The notes: generated from the letters alone by a model not told the origin. A DNA stretch of 64,000 nucleotides from Bremia lactucae (GCF_004359215.1 NC_090622.1:1951191-2015190), one strand, 5' to 3'. Counted from the first letter of the stretch, positions 52,950 through 63,155 are shown. Translations and numbers: made by a program.

Positions 52950-53697
52950 TACTACAAAGTTGTTGCCGCGTTACATTGGGCCCTTTAAGGTGGTTGAAGA
53001 GGTTGGAGACTTAAATTATAGGCTCACCCTTCCCCCGTATATGAAGACGCACCCCGTATTTTACGTGGGTCGTCTGAAACGGTATGTAGACCCAAATGAG
53101 GTCACATATCCCCATCTGGCTAAGGAGACCGATGGTGACGCCGACTGTGAGTCGAGCGTCGTTCGGGTGAGGGGGACGGTGAAGGCGAAAAGCTATCAGA
53201 CCGATTCCTCCCTCCACGAACAGGACTTGGAGAGCGAGGGACATCACGCGAGTAACGCGGATCCCTCAGCATTATCCGTTCGAAAAGGTCCAAGCGAGTC
53301 TTCAGGCGTTCATAACCCTGGCGAGCCTTCGCTCGGACATCAACAAGATCCGAGGTCAGTCGCGAGGCTTGACCCTCGAGATCCGCAATACGTCGTTCAG
53401 CAGCGTTTAACACCTGTGACTGAACGGACGAAGGTAAGGCAGCCACGAGTAGTTGGGCGAGATCGCCACTCCTGACGGGCGCCGCCTGCACTGATGGCTG
53501 CGGGTGGAAATCAACGCTTCCTTGTTGGAAGGTTGCTTGACCACCGCTCCGTGATGCAAGGGTATCAGATTCTCGTCCAATGGAAAGGTTTCCCGAAGGG
53601 TTTTGACTCTTGGGAACCGATCGATACCCTACGTATTGATGTGCCCGGCTTGGTGGCTGCCTATGAAAAGGAGGACCAGCTAAGGCCTCTTCGCTAG
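52950..53697 (+). pseudogene. GPY/F module and chromodomain
   Basis: LPRYIGPFKVVEEVGDLNYR with KTHPVFYVGRLKRYVD is the GPY/F module. A polar linker follows. One in-frame TGA (53473-53475) separates it from the chromodomain, NQRFLVGRLLDHRSVMQGYQ, ILVQWKGFPKGFDSWEPIDT, VAAYEKEDQL. Both halves are in the same frame. The antisense frame 53120-53776 covers this region on the minus strand. Confidence 0.85.
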
Positions 53698-55331
53698 TCT
53701 CAAATGGAATAGCAGAAGTAGCGTTGTGAGAAGATACAGGGGGTACAGTATTGCCCATGATTTCTTTTACACTCAAGCGGGCGAAATTATTTCGCTGCGA
53801 CCGCTATTTCATAGCATCGGAATGCGGATATATGCGACGCAGAAATTCCGCCTCGTATTGGTCGGGCGTTTCATTGGAGCGCAACACAGTTAAGTTTGAG
53901 AAAATACGCCCAAGCGATTTTCCCTGAGCCCTCCATGATTAAAATCGCCATAATAACTATGTGCGTCTGCAAGAGCGCGCTGTAGGAGCGACGCTCTTGG
54001 CCCGTTTAAACGAGGCCATTTAGATGGATGGGGCATCAATGATATTCCACCCGTCACATAGCCACGTTAAAACGACTGGCTTGTGACACCGACTGAGCAC
54101 GTTCACGTGTCGTCGGCGGAGCTTTAGGCTCCGAATCCTATATGTCTTCACCATTATCGATTATGGTCTGAGCATAAGGCGTTGTGGTTATACCCAACGG
54201 AGAAGCGGCTGCGCCTTTATGGGCAGCGCTCTCATTACCTGTCGCTGCGCTTTCCAGCGCAGACGATGGGACAGCATTCGTAAATGATGCTGTCTCCATG
54301 TTGTGAGCCATGAGAGAAGTTTGGATGGGCAATAATGCCGCATCATCACTCCTCATGAGCTCGTTGTCCGCATCACTACTATGAGGTGACGGCAACGGTG
54401 TCGACTCATTGTAGTCGACAATGAGCGACGGATCAACATCCTCACTGTTAAAGTGGGATGGATCCTTTAGCCCTGTTAACGCGACAGCCGCAGTGGCTGT
54501 CTGCGTTCCGACTAAGGCATTNNNNNNNNNNNNNNNNNNNNNNNNNNNNNNNNNNNNNNNNNNNNNNNNNNNNNNNNNNNNNNNNNNNNNNNNNNNNNNN
54601 NNNNNNNNNNNNNNNNNNNNNNNNNNNNNNNNNNNNNNNNNNNNNNNNNNNNNNNNNNNNNNNNNNNNNNNNNNNNNNNNNNNNNNNNNNNNNNNNNNNN
54701 NNNNNNNNNNNNNNNNNNNNNNNNNNNNNNNNNNNNNNNNNNNNNNNNNNNNNNNNNNNNNNNNNNNNNNNNNNCGTTCTAAACGACTGGCTTGTGACAC
54801 CGACTGAGCACGTTCACGTGTCGTCGGCGGAGCTTTAGGCTCCGAATCCTCTATGTCAGAACCATTATGAATTATGGTCTGAGCATAAGGCGTTGTGGTT
54901 ATACCCAACGGAGAAGCAGCTGCGCCTTTATGGGCAGCGCTCTCATTACCTGTCGCTGCACTTTCCAGCGCAGACGATGGGACAGCATTCGTAAATGATG
55001 CTGTCTCCATGTTGTGAGCCATGAGAGAAGTTTGGATGAGCAATAATGCCGCATCATCACTCCTCGTAAGCTCGTTGTCCGCATCACTACTATGAGGTGA
55101 CGGCAACGGTGTCGACTCATTGTAGTCGACAATGAGCGACGGATCAGCATCCTCACTGTTAAAGTGGGACGGATCCTTTAGCCCCGTTAACGCGACAGCA
55201 GCAGTAGCTGTCGACGTTTCGTCTAGCGCATTGGACGCGGCCGGCGAATAAATGCGGCGCGTGCGCTTAGTGCGAGGTTGAGTGGGCGTCTTCGCAGACG
55301 ACCCACCAGCATTGTCCCTTTTAGATGGCAT
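53120..55331 (-). pseudogene. aORF-E: antisense accessory ORF, split by a gap and stops
   Basis: ATG 55331, 120 bases inside the polypurine tract, opens MPSKRDNAGGSSAKTPTQ with a basic cluster PRTKRTRRIY, a plausible nuclear signal. Then comes a Ser/Ala/Asp-rich acidic region (DPSHFNSEDADPSLIVDYNE, SSDADNELTRSDDAALL). The assembly gap and a repeated segment follow. Further on are SNETPDQYEAEFLRRIYPHS and, from 53776, 218 open codons: a Gln/Ser-rich part, then a coiled coil (VLNAAERRIADLEGQASRLT, DLVDVRAKARQGYERLKTRL) and an Arg/Ser/Pro-rich tail (RSPSPVRGGRNRSDS). The coiled coil and tail are antisense to the linker and chromodomain. Disruption makes the true length unknown. Confidence 0.62.
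54522..54774. other. Assembly gap (253 N) with duplicated flanks
   Basis: About 450 bases left of the gap (54068-54521) are nearly the same as those right of it (54780-55233), in the same orientation. The gap may hide a real tandem duplication or be an assembler artefact at a repeat. Confidence 0.9.
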
Positions 55332-55450
55332 CTTTGGCGCCTTGTATGGAAACACAGGTCGCTAGAGCGATCGAGTGAACTAGCGGCGCGTAAAGCTGCT
55401 CGCAGGACATCTCTCCTCTTTGACGAATTTAAAAATGTAAATTCATTCTT

Positions 55451-55461
55451 AAAGAGGGGGA
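55451..55461 (+). promoter_or_regulatory. Polypurine tract before LTR-e
   Basis: AAAGAGGGGGA lies directly at the left edge of the LTR-e, so LTR-e is the 3' LTR of the plus-strand element. Confidence 0.8.
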
Positions 55462-55916
55462 TGGCGTAACGGGCTAAAGTTGCCCTAATGTTACACAGTC
55501 CCGGTTAAGTACATTTGGTGTACTTAAGGGGATGGTTAATTACTAAATAATAGTAATTAGACCCAACACTCGGGTGTGGTGCACATTTGAGACCAACCCT
55601 TGTGGATGTGATGCACATGGGTGCATTCACATTAGGAGGGATGACGGCTAGCGTCATCAGTTACGCGAGGTATCTATAAAGATACGCTCGCAATACATAT
55701 TAAGCGTTATCTATAGATATGACGTTTTGATTGGTAAAATAGGTATTTATATTTAATGCGATTATATATAAATCAGTCTGAAAACTACTTTCTACTTGGT
55801 AAGTGCGCACAAGGAGCCGGATATTACCGCTCATGTACTTAGTGCGTTGGGTGTGGTTGCTAAGCTAGGGTGTGTGTCTAAGTAGAGCGTAGACGCATTA
55901 CGACGTGCCCGCCTAC
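55462..55916 (+). repeat. LTR-e, 3' LTR of the plus-strand element
   Basis: It begins TGGCGTAACGGGCT (TGTAACGGGCT in the solo copy) and ends CCCGCCTAC. It lacks the ACCGCTTCCTCGC block near the end. A fold of CGGGC with GCCC lies at the start. Confidence 0.85.
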
Positions 55917-56279
55917 GTCACGTATCAAAGGGATATTGCACCCTTGAGGTCCTGGCGAACCGCCAACAGTGTCACCACTGACACTCAGTATGATGCCACC
56001 TCGGCCGACCATACTCGGTGGACTTAGAGGTGCCATTCCACGTATCTCAGAGATATTGATTGCACCCTTGATGATTCTGCCTTAGGCCAACAATGCTTTC
56101 GCTATTCAGTGAATCGTTATTACAACGAGTATCAGTCGACGGAGTACGTGACGTTCCACTTCTTTCTACTGAGTCGGGCTCAGAATTAATGTTTCCATCA
56201 TTGGAGTTTAATAACTCAGATATTCCATGTCAAAAACACTGACGGACTCATTAAATGATTTGCGCCAATAGCGCTTTTG
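55917..56279. other. Sequence of unknown origin after LTR-e
   Basis: It contains two related blocks, CGTATCAAAGGGATATTGCA near 55920 and CGTATCTCAGAGATATTGAT near 56040, each followed by GCACCCTTGA. No coding motif is seen. It probably belongs to the truncated LTR-c element to the right. Confidence 0.4.
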
Positions 56280-56299
56280 TTGCCTTGCAAAGGTGGGTC

Positions 56300-56700
56300 A
56301 TGACTCTACAAAGCTTTGCTAGGAACATTGCGCGTGGCGCCTAAAGTCTCAGACCTCCAATCGATCCATGGCTCATGGTGTTTTAACCAGGCCATACCAT
56401 GGATGAGATCATATCTTGAATCCAAATCAAGGACGAGACAGCGTTCCATACTGTCAAAGTCCAGAACTTTATACCTACGTTTAATGGAATTTTGGGATCA
56501 GTGACACGAGTCCCAGTCGCTAAGCGAACAATTATTGTATCACATTCATGCGCTTCAAGTGCTTCAACATATTGCTGACTTCCTTCAAGGGAAAGGCGTC
56601 GAGCATAATTGCAAGACGCTCAATTAAATTTGACCACGGCTTATCAAAACCCTTTACAGTCGCTTGAGGACTAGCAAGCCAAGCTTGTACTCTCGCCCCG
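56300..56700 (-). pseudogene. Protease remnant of the truncated LTR-c element
   Basis: The minus strand reads VLDFDSMERCLVLDLDSRYD then LIHGMVWLKHHEPWIDWRSE, the second half of a gypsy aspartic protease (the ILGMPWL..YxPxIDW motif). The active-site half is not readable. It matches 24249-24560. Confidence 0.72.
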
Positions 56701-56799
56701 TGCCATTAAGCACCTAGCTAATTGGGGCTAGGCTCTGGTTATTCTCACCTCGTAGAGGTTCAACAGAGCCTAGGTCTTTCCCAGTAGGGCGCCTCGCAC

Positions 56800-57705
56800 C
56801 TATTGGGTATCGACGTTTTCTCGCACCGTACCAGTTCTCTGGTATAGGTCGGAGTTGGAGCTCTTTCGAGCTTTACGCGAACTTTGAAGAGGGCAGGCAG
56901 CGTAAATGCTTCGTGCTTCCGCACGTGGAACATCTACGGATGGTCTTATGCTGTTCCACAGCTTAAAGAGCCTCTTCTCCTTCCTCAACAAGGATTAAAT
57001 CAATTGGTTCCCCTCATTCAGACGGAACCCATGTGCTCGAAGAGCTTGTTCGGTTAACAGGCGGGCTAACGCGAGCAGCCTTAAAGTCGAACTCAGCCTG
57101 TAGGGCTATGGCAACTGCCTCGTCGAAAGTAACAGGTTGAGATCGGAACAATTTCGTCCCATTGAGTCCCCCCATAAAGATCGCTACAACCATTGCTTTT
57201 TGCACCGAGTCTTGATGCATAGATGCAATGAGAGTTCTTAACTCCTGGACAAAATCCTCTAGGGTTCGTTCACCCTGTCGAGTCGCTATGAACCGTGCTC
57301 GCATGCGAAAAGCCCGATCAGGCGGTGCAAACGTGCTCTTCTATATGCTTTCATCGAAGCCCATGAGGGAATAGCGTCGTTCATGGACGTGCTGCACGTA
57401 AATGCTCACTCCATGGCTCTACCTCCAGATTTGGAAATGGTCATACACCTTTTGTCGTTCTGTTAAGATTAAGGCGGAATCAATGGACATCTGCATCTAT
57501 CTCATCGAAAAGCGAGATTTTCGCCCTCTTTACCCTCAAATGTCTTTACATTAACAACAAGAGGGCGAGCCTTCGGCTTATAATCAGGCACAGAGATGTA
57601 CCGGGTTGGCATAGATGCCGAAGGTGATCTTGTACCTGGCCGATCTCAGAGAGGATTCATATCGCATGAAGGCTTCAAGCCTTGCATGCAGAACCTCTGG
57701 TCCTA
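56800..57705 (-). pseudogene. Gag remnant of LTR-c type
   Basis: The frame 57304-57014 gives RARFIATRQGERTLEDFVQE, LRTLIASMHQDSVQKAMVVA and LFRSQPVTFDEAVAIALQAE, a Gag capsid signature. The N-terminal part (57705-57420) matches the gag at 32660-33057 (HARLEAFMRYE, QMSIDSALILTERQKV). A degenerate zinc knuckle (CSTCGSTKHLRC) follows. Confidence 0.78.
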
Positions 57706-57956
57706 GAAAGGCACTTAATGCTTGAAAATTAAAAGGGAACTGCAGTTTATTTATGTATTTTTTTGTAAACCTAACCCTAGCTAATTTAAAAATAGATTTC
57801 GGCCGCCAGATTTATATCTGGCGGCGACCACATTTGTTACCCATAACAAATGGGATTTAAGTAACTAACTATTTTTGAATAGGATAAAAGGGTATTTTAT
57901 TCATAAAGTAAACGTGTCACAACAACGGTTCTCCAACCGATGTGTGCCTCATTACA
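57706..57956 (-). repeat. LTR-c fragment
   Basis: It contains TAGAAAGGCACTTAATGC, CGGCCGCCAGATTTATATCT, GGGTATTTTATTCATAAAGT and ends CTCCAACCGATGTGTGCC..ATTACA. The far part of the LTR is missing. Confidence 0.82.
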
Positions 57957-58814
57957 GTTCACATATGACTGATTGTTTGTTCTCGTCTGATTATAGCTGC
58001 TATTTTAGAAAGTTATGCACTTTTGTGCAGCATCTTCCAAATGCTTTTTGACCTGCACTATTCTGATTTGTCTATCGGTATTTTTTAATTTTGTCTCACG
58101 CACCTAAACCATATTTCTTTAAGCTGCATACCAATTAGGTCTTCGACGTTTTCAAGTTTTAGTGCCAAGCTGGCTGAGACCTCCAACTCTTCATCCTTTA
58201 GTTGCATCAACTAACAAGGCAGCGAGCAATACCAATATTTTCAGTTTGCTCCGTCGCTGGCTATAAAAAAGTCGATACCCAAGCCGGTTCAAAAGGCTCT
58301 TAATTCATCAAATCAAAGCGATACGACAGATTGGAGGCATGACAGTAGAAATAGAATTCAGATGCACACACTTCAGTGCAGACGAGACCTGTTACTTTTC
58401 GCAAGTAGCATGTATGGCTTCAGGAATTCATGACCAAACTTCCCTTGAATTGCACCAAATTTATCAGCCCTCTCTAAATAATATATTGTCGCATTTGACG
58501 TTTTGACCGCATACCTTTGAATGGGGCATTCTTGTCAAACGTAAATATCTGACAATTTTGCTTAAAGAAAACAAAGCTTGGACCCTATGCGCATGCGATA
58601 TTTTGTCGCCTCAAGATTAAGATCAGGGTGCATTGTTTGAACCTGGAGACCCCCAGCCCTAAGAAATTAAGCTTTATCTTCTCAACAACAATGCGGGAAG
58701 TTCCCAAATTTTATATCGAACTTTCTCGTCTTAGCTCCTAGGAAGTCGGTTCGAATAACATGTGATTAACGAAAAAAGACCCGGATCAGCCCTCCCTACC
58801 ACACGATAAGCATT
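57957..58814. other. Upstream flank of the GPI-type gene; no gene seen
   Basis: No retroelement motif and no supportable frame. It is probably the unique intergenic region serving the gene at 58846. Confidence 0.5.
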
Positions 58815-58828
58815 TCATTCTCCAATTT
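58815..58828 (+). promoter_or_regulatory. Oomycete initiator-like core promoter
   Basis: TCATTCTCCAATTT fits the known oomycete initiator consensus (TCATTYYNCAWTTT) at every position. It ends 17 bases before the ATG at 58846, giving a short 5' leader of about 30 bases, which is common in this group. Confidence 0.8.
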
Positions 58829-58845
58829 ACCAAGCACTTGCGATA

Positions 58846-59646
58846 ATGGTCCTCAAGTCGCTCTTTGTGTTCGCGACTAGCGCCTCCCTCGCCCTGGCGC
58901 AAGGAAGCGGTAGCAACAATCTCGCAATGGCCGTCGGCACGAACGGTGACACGGTCCAAGCGACTGGAGGCACGACGGTCTTCATGGATACCGAATACAA
59001 CCCGAACAAGTGTGTGTTACAATTTCTCAGCCTCGAATGCGACGACAATTGCGCGAATCTCAACGGCTATGAGCTCGAGTGCGTATCGCAAGGACGGCAG
59101 AATGGGAAGGAGAAGAAGCTATGCCAGTGCAAACCTGACGAAGCCGAAATGTGCCAAAATTCTGTCAGCTCGAACGTCACGTCGGGCACAGTGGCGCAGT
59201 TTGGCGAGTGCAGTAACGAAAACCAGTGCGCTGATGTGTATGGGTACATTACTACTTCGACGGAGGGAGGGCCTATCTGTGCCGAAAAGATTCATTGCGT
59301 GCAAGAAGTCAACACGACCGCCACGCAACCCGCTTCCATTTGTCACACGTGCATGTCGTGCATTGCTCAGAACGATGCGGCGGAGAATCAGCTGGCGAAT
59401 GTCAAGCGCTTTAATTGCTCGGCCATTTGTCCTCAAGAGATTCTGGAGACAGTGGCCGAGCGCAACGCGGCCGGTGTGGGCATTGCCGACTCGTACTCGC
59501 TGACGTCCTCAGATTCAGGCTCTGTTGAACCGGATCAGCCGTCCAAGAGCGACACTGATGCCGACCAGACAACCAGCGCCGCTTCTCCTGTAGCTTTTGC
59601 ATTCACTGTCGCGGGTGTTGCTATTGTTGTCGCTTTGATAAATTAA
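58846..59646 (+). CDS. Secreted Cys-rich protein with GPI-type C terminus (266 aa)
   Basis: ATG 58846 follows an initiator element. Residues 1-18 are a signal peptide (cut after SLALA). The mature part has 16 cysteines in CxxC-like and spaced pairs (CVLQFLSLECDDNC, CQCKPDEAEMC, CHTCMSC), which would form disulfides outside the cell. Potential N-glycosylation sites include NVTS, NTTA and NCSA. The Ser/Asp-rich stretch SSDSGSVEPDQPSKSDTDAD acts as a stalk. The last 19 residues are hydrophobic (PVAFAFTVAGVAIVVALIN) with small residues just before, the form of a GPI-anchor signal. I infer a cell-surface protein of unknown function. The base composition (GC-rich, intact long frame) differs from the decayed repeats around it. 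The downstream bZIP gene is convergent. Confidence 0.9.
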   Translation: MVLKSLFVFATSASLALAQGSGSNNLAMAVGTNGDTVQATGGTTVFMDTEYNPNKCVLQFLSLECDDNCANLNGYELECVSQGRQNGKEKKLCQCKPDEAEMCQNSVSSNVTSGTVAQFGECSNENQCADVYGYITTSTEGGPICAEKIHCVQEVNTTATQPASICHTCMSCIAQNDAAENQLANVKRFNCSAICPQEILETVAERNAAGVGIADSYSLTSSDSGSVEPDQPSKSDTDADQTTSAASPVAFAFTVAGVAIVVALIN

Positions 59647-59865
59647 GGCCGGATTCACTTTTGTATTAATTTTAACAATTCAACGCTTTTGCGGCCTTCC
59701 AATTTTTATTGGACTCGTTTTAGAATAGTTGGCTTCAGTCTACATGGTATTTGTCATGAGGGATCGTCGTAATAAAGAATAAAGTCAAGTCCGCGTTTAC
59801 GGAAATTCAACACTTGCATATGTAAAAACGCTTCGAAATTGCGACATGTGAAATAGTAATGTATC
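59647..59865. other. Convergent 3' intergenic region
   Basis: 219 bases between the two stop codons. AATAAAGAATAAAG at about 59771 may serve in 3' end formation of the plus-strand gene. Confidence 0.4.
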
Positions 59866-61731
59866 TCACGCTACATGAAGAGAGGTTAAGCGATGAGTGA
59901 TGGTCTCATAAACGTGGCGCGTGCATTGATCTTTCATGCGATCGCATTCGGAAGCTTGCAACCCGATGCGGCGAGTAACAGCTCGTCGTACTTCTTCGGC
60001 GTCTGATCCGCCTGATCGGTCGTGAGCCGGGGGCAGTGGACTGTACGATTTCATAGACGTATGGCGCACTGAGAACATGTTCGTGCCCGGCTCTCGACGG
60101 ATAACCATGCCCCCGCACACATTCCGTCGTATGGTCTTACGGGTCGTGGCATCCAATGGAAGGGGATGCAACGTATCGTCATCCACATAGTCCCATAGGA
60201 TTGTCCCTCCGTGAGGACCGCGCTGTTCTTGAGTAATAACTCGCGCCTCGACTTTAATCTCGTGATCATCCTCAACAATCTCAAACACAGGCTCCATGGA
60301 CGCAAGAAGGTTAGAGTAGTAAATACACGACTGGGTTACGCCATCTGCTTCAACCTTGGTTACTTCATCTACAGCGCGGGATTGGTATACGGAATTTGGG
60401 TAATACACACCAACTGTCCGCATGCTTGCAAAGACGAGATCAAGTAACTTTTCAAGCGAACACTGCGCCGTCTCGGGGAACAGAAACACCGACGTGAATT
60501 CCTTAATCACTCGTCCATCGCCATTCACGTCGGCCTGTGTCTTGTCTAATAGATTGCGCATAATAACATCCGTGAGTCCGTCCGTAAGCTCTTGCCCCTG
60601 CCGCGTACCGTCGTGCAACATCGAAACCTTTCCCATGTACAGTTGGCCAGTTGCTAGTAACTTTTGTGTCTCAATTTCCGTATTTTTGAGCACAATATTC
60701 ATGCTCAATTCCGTCTTGCTTTTGGAAAAATGGGATACGTACTCTTTTCGACGCGCCAAGGCATCTCGGAAGGCAAATTTCGTATACGAGTGGACCCAAT
60801 CATGAAACTCGAGTGTTTTTGAGCTCGACAAGTGGTGGCTCCCCATCAATGCTCGCATGCCCCCTACAAAAGCCATTTGCTGAAACAGCGCCTGCTTTAA
60901 TTGTTCATTTGTCAGCTCGGTTTGTTTCCGCTTGCGTCGTTGCCGCATCGCTTCTTCCTCGTATGCAACGAGCTGGCCATTTTCGCGTCGATCTGCTCGT
61001 AATTGCGCGACTTGTTGCATTAATCGCGCCATTTCCGTCTGCAACAATCGAATCAAGCTTTTTTTCTTCTCGCGATGTCGTTGCACGCTTGACGCGATTT
61101 GCGAACGTCTTCGTTGCTTCTTTTGCTCTTCTAATGACAGCAATTCTTTGCGCAAACCCACGGTAGGGACTTTGCGACCACCTTCTCGTCCTTTGGCAAT
61201 TTTTTTGGGACAGCAACTTAATCCAGCCGAGTGGGTTGCTTTCATTGCGCCACTTGCATTCATTCCGGTACAATTGCGAGGCGGGAGGGATCCTGTGACT
61301 GGAGACGTGGGTGTGAACGCGTTGGGATGAAATTGAACATCTTGAAGCAATTGCGGCATCAATGGAGCCGAGTGGGGGCTACAATGGATCACGGAAGGGG
61401 GCGAATCCACAGCTAGCGCATCGTCCGAGAGCAAATCGCTTAATATCGCCCAATCGTGGTAAGTATTGGCCGTGGACGGGGTGGGCGGTACGCCTTCGGA
61501 TGCGGGGGATAGCGTGGCGTCACTGCTGCTGTAGTCGGGCAAATTGTTGCAGGCATACGTAGGCGGTGGAGGAGACGCGTACGAGGTTACGGTGGATCGA
61601 GCTCGTGAGTTGTCTGGGAAGCCAGTCGTCGGGTTACCCAGCGCGTACAGACTTTCCATGCTATCGGATTTGGTCGGTGGGTGCCGATTATAAAATGATT
61701 TGCATTCAGGTCGAGGAAAAATGTTGCACAT
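59866..61731 (-). CDS. bZIP transcription factor, oomycete type with variant basic region (621 aa)
   Basis: The first ATG in frame is at 61731; the frame is open slightly further but begins TTG there. Residues 1-195 are Ser/Pro/Thr-rich and likely disordered. The basic region is RRRSQIASSVQRHREKKK (about 207-224), followed by leucines at exact heptad spacing (L230, L237, L244). Lining it up on the invariant Arg (R220) puts Ile (I212) where most bZIP proteins have Asn; oomycete bZIP proteins often carry Cys or other residues there. Residues about 300-600 form a folded region (FHDWVHSYTKFAFRDALARR, VIKEFTSVFLFPETAQCSLE, GPHGGTILWDYVDDDTLHPL) that resembles the START-like domain joined to bZIP in oomycetes; this assignment is from memory. 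The protein is nuclear by inference. The gene is intact, without introns. Confidence 0.9.
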   Translation of the reverse strand: MCNIFPRPECKSFYNRHPPTKSDSMESLYALGNPTTGFPDNSRARSTVTSYASPPPPTYACNNLPDYSSSDATLSPASEGVPPTPSTANTYHDWAILSDLLSDDALAVDSPPSVIHCSPHSAPLMPQLLQDVQFHPNAFTPTSPVTGSLPPRNCTGMNASGAMKATHSAGLSCCPKKIAKGREGGRKVPTVGLRKELLSLEEQKKQRRRSQIASSVQRHREKKKSLIRLLQTEMARLMQQVAQLRADRRENGQLVAYEEEAMRQRRKRKQTELTNEQLKQALFQQMAFVGGMRALMGSHHLSSSKTLEFHDWVHSYTKFAFRDALARRKEYVSHFSKSKTELSMNIVLKNTEIETQKLLATGQLYMGKVSMLHDGTRQGQELTDGLTDVIMRNLLDKTQADVNGDGRVIKEFTSVFLFPETAQCSLEKLLDLVFASMRTVGVYYPNSVYQSRAVDEVTKVEADGVTQSCIYYSNLLASMEPVFEIVEDDHEIKVEARVITQEQRGPHGGTILWDYVDDDTLHPLPLDATTRKTIRRNVCGGMVIRREPGTNMFSVRHTSMKSYSPLPPAHDRSGGSDAEEVRRAVTRRIGLQASECDRMKDQCTRHVYETITHRLTSLHVA

Positions 61732-62346
61732 ATTCAAGCACGAGTTTAAGCTTAAATAAGCTGTGCCTCCAAAAAATTGGCGTCAGGATTTGATTCATTG
61801 ATGAAATCAGAACCTCGGAACGAAGGATTTTAGAAACTTTAATTGTTTGCACAGTAGTGCATGCACATGCATGTGTGCAACTCCTGCTAATAAATTGAGT
61901 CATGTCTGGGCTCTTAAACTGCGAAGAGGGCAGATTAAAATGCTTCTTTCATTGAAACACCAAGAAGTCGCCGCTACGCGCTTCTCTCGTGATAAAAGGC
62001 TGCGTGGTATCAGTTTGATGTGAGAAAAAATCAAACGCGATCGCGACGAGAACCTCTATTTCTTGTTCTAATTGTACTTAGGGCATTTGGCAAATTAGAA
62101 ATTCAAATGAGAAGCACTCGGGGTCCGACAGATTATAAAGTGACGACTTAACACGCAAAACTATAATATTTACAATCTAAACTTATGATAAACATTTATC
62201 TATTTGATCAAGATAGAAGCTTAACGTTCCACCTCTTATAATCATACTACCTGTCACTTTTTATACTATAATCTAGGCCGAGCATGATGTTGGCCTGATG
62301 AGTAAATCTTAGTTCTTAAACTTAACACTTACATTTGAGCTAAGAA
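61732..62346. other. Upstream flank of the bZIP gene; no gene seen
   Basis: Likely promoter region of the bZIP gene on the left. The segment CGCCAATTTTTTGG on the gene strand resembles part of an initiator but lacks TCATT. The rest is AT-rich without motif. Confidence 0.45.
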
Positions 62347-62878
62347 TGTAACGGGCTAAAGCTGCTTTAATGTTACACAGTCCCGTTAAGCACACTTAGT
62401 GTAGTTAAGAGGATGGCCAATTACTAAGTTAAAGTAATTAGACCCAGAACTCGGGCGTGGTTCACATTTGTGACCAACCCTTGTGTATGTGATGCACATG
62501 AGTGTATTCACCTTAGGAGGGATGACGCCTAGCTTCATCCGTTACGCGAGGTATCGAGAAAGATATGCTCGCAATACATATTAAGTGTTATCTATAGAGA
62601 TGGCATTTTGATCGGTAAAAGTAAGTATTTATATTTAATACGATTAAATATAAATCAGTCTAGAAACCACTTCCTACTTGGTAAGTGCGCACGATGAGCC
62701 GGATTACCGCTCCCGTGACGACACTTTACTAGAGTACTTAGTGCGTTGGGTGAGGTCGCTGACGCGCCTACCACAACTATTCCACTGCACACAAGAGAAG
62801 CTTGTTTTACCGCTTCCTCGCCGTGCTAGGGTGTGTGTCGAAGTAGAGCGTGGCCGCATTAAGACGTGCCCGCCTACA
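62347..62878 (+). repeat. LTR-e, solo LTR (532 bp)
   Basis: It begins TGTAACGGGCTAAAG and ends GCCCGCCTACA. It is complete and without internal sequence. No clear 5-bp duplication is visible (AAGAA before, GACTA after). Confidence 0.85.
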
Positions 62879-62880
62879 GA

Positions 62881-63155
62881 CTATATACCTTAGGAAGGCT
62901 TATTATTAACGCTGATCGCTGCGCAAGCCTTAGAATCAAAAGAGGAACTAGACTTTTTGTAAATTTATCGATACAACCTTTCCATTATTACACTTAATAA
63001 ACATTTCGGCCACCAGATAGATATCTGGTGGCGACCACACCAATTACCCTTTATAAATAGGTTAATGCCTATTTTAAATAGAAAATAGGGTAATTGACTC
63101 ATAATGTGAATTGCACCACATAAGCGGTTTACCAACCGAAGTGTACCCCATTACA
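62881..63155 (-). repeat. LTR-c, 3' LTR of an element running off the window
   Basis: It carries CCTTAGGAAGGC, CGGCCACCAGATAGATATCT, GGTAATTGACTCATAATG and ends CCAACCGAAGTGTACCCCATTACA (63155). The outer 180 or so bases of the LTR are missing at the border with LTR-e. A purine tract complement (CCCTCCCCT) follows at 63156-63164. Confidence 0.85.

Larger units (their letters stand above)
48249..55916 (+). mobile_element. Ty3/gypsy element with LTR-d at the 5' side and LTR-e at the 3' side
   Basis: The plus-strand order is LTR-d (48249-48735), degenerate primer-binding site, gag, protease, RT, RNase H, truncated integrase, GPY/F module, chromodomain, antisense ORF region, polypurine tract, LTR-e (55462-55916). 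The unlike LTRs suggest recombination between families or a nested deletion. There is a 253-base assembly gap (54522-54774). Confidence 0.78.
56280..57956 (-). mobile_element. Truncated LTR-c element (LTR, gag, protease)
   Basis: On the minus strand the order is LTR-c fragment (57706-57956), gag and protease. RT and everything downstream are missing. The primer-binding site and gag start are also lost at the joint near 57705. Confidence 0.72.

Noticed and set aside
58865..59503. 212-codon frame overlapping the GPI-type gene in another phase
   Set aside because: It is a by-product of GC-rich coding; its Arg-rich content follows from the codon pattern of the real gene.
60051..61562. Several frames inside the bZIP gene on both strands
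   Set aside because: They lie within an intact 621-codon gene and show no independent motif.
62342..62883. Target duplication around the solo LTR-e
   Set aside because: The five bases before (AAGAA) and after (GACTA) do not match.
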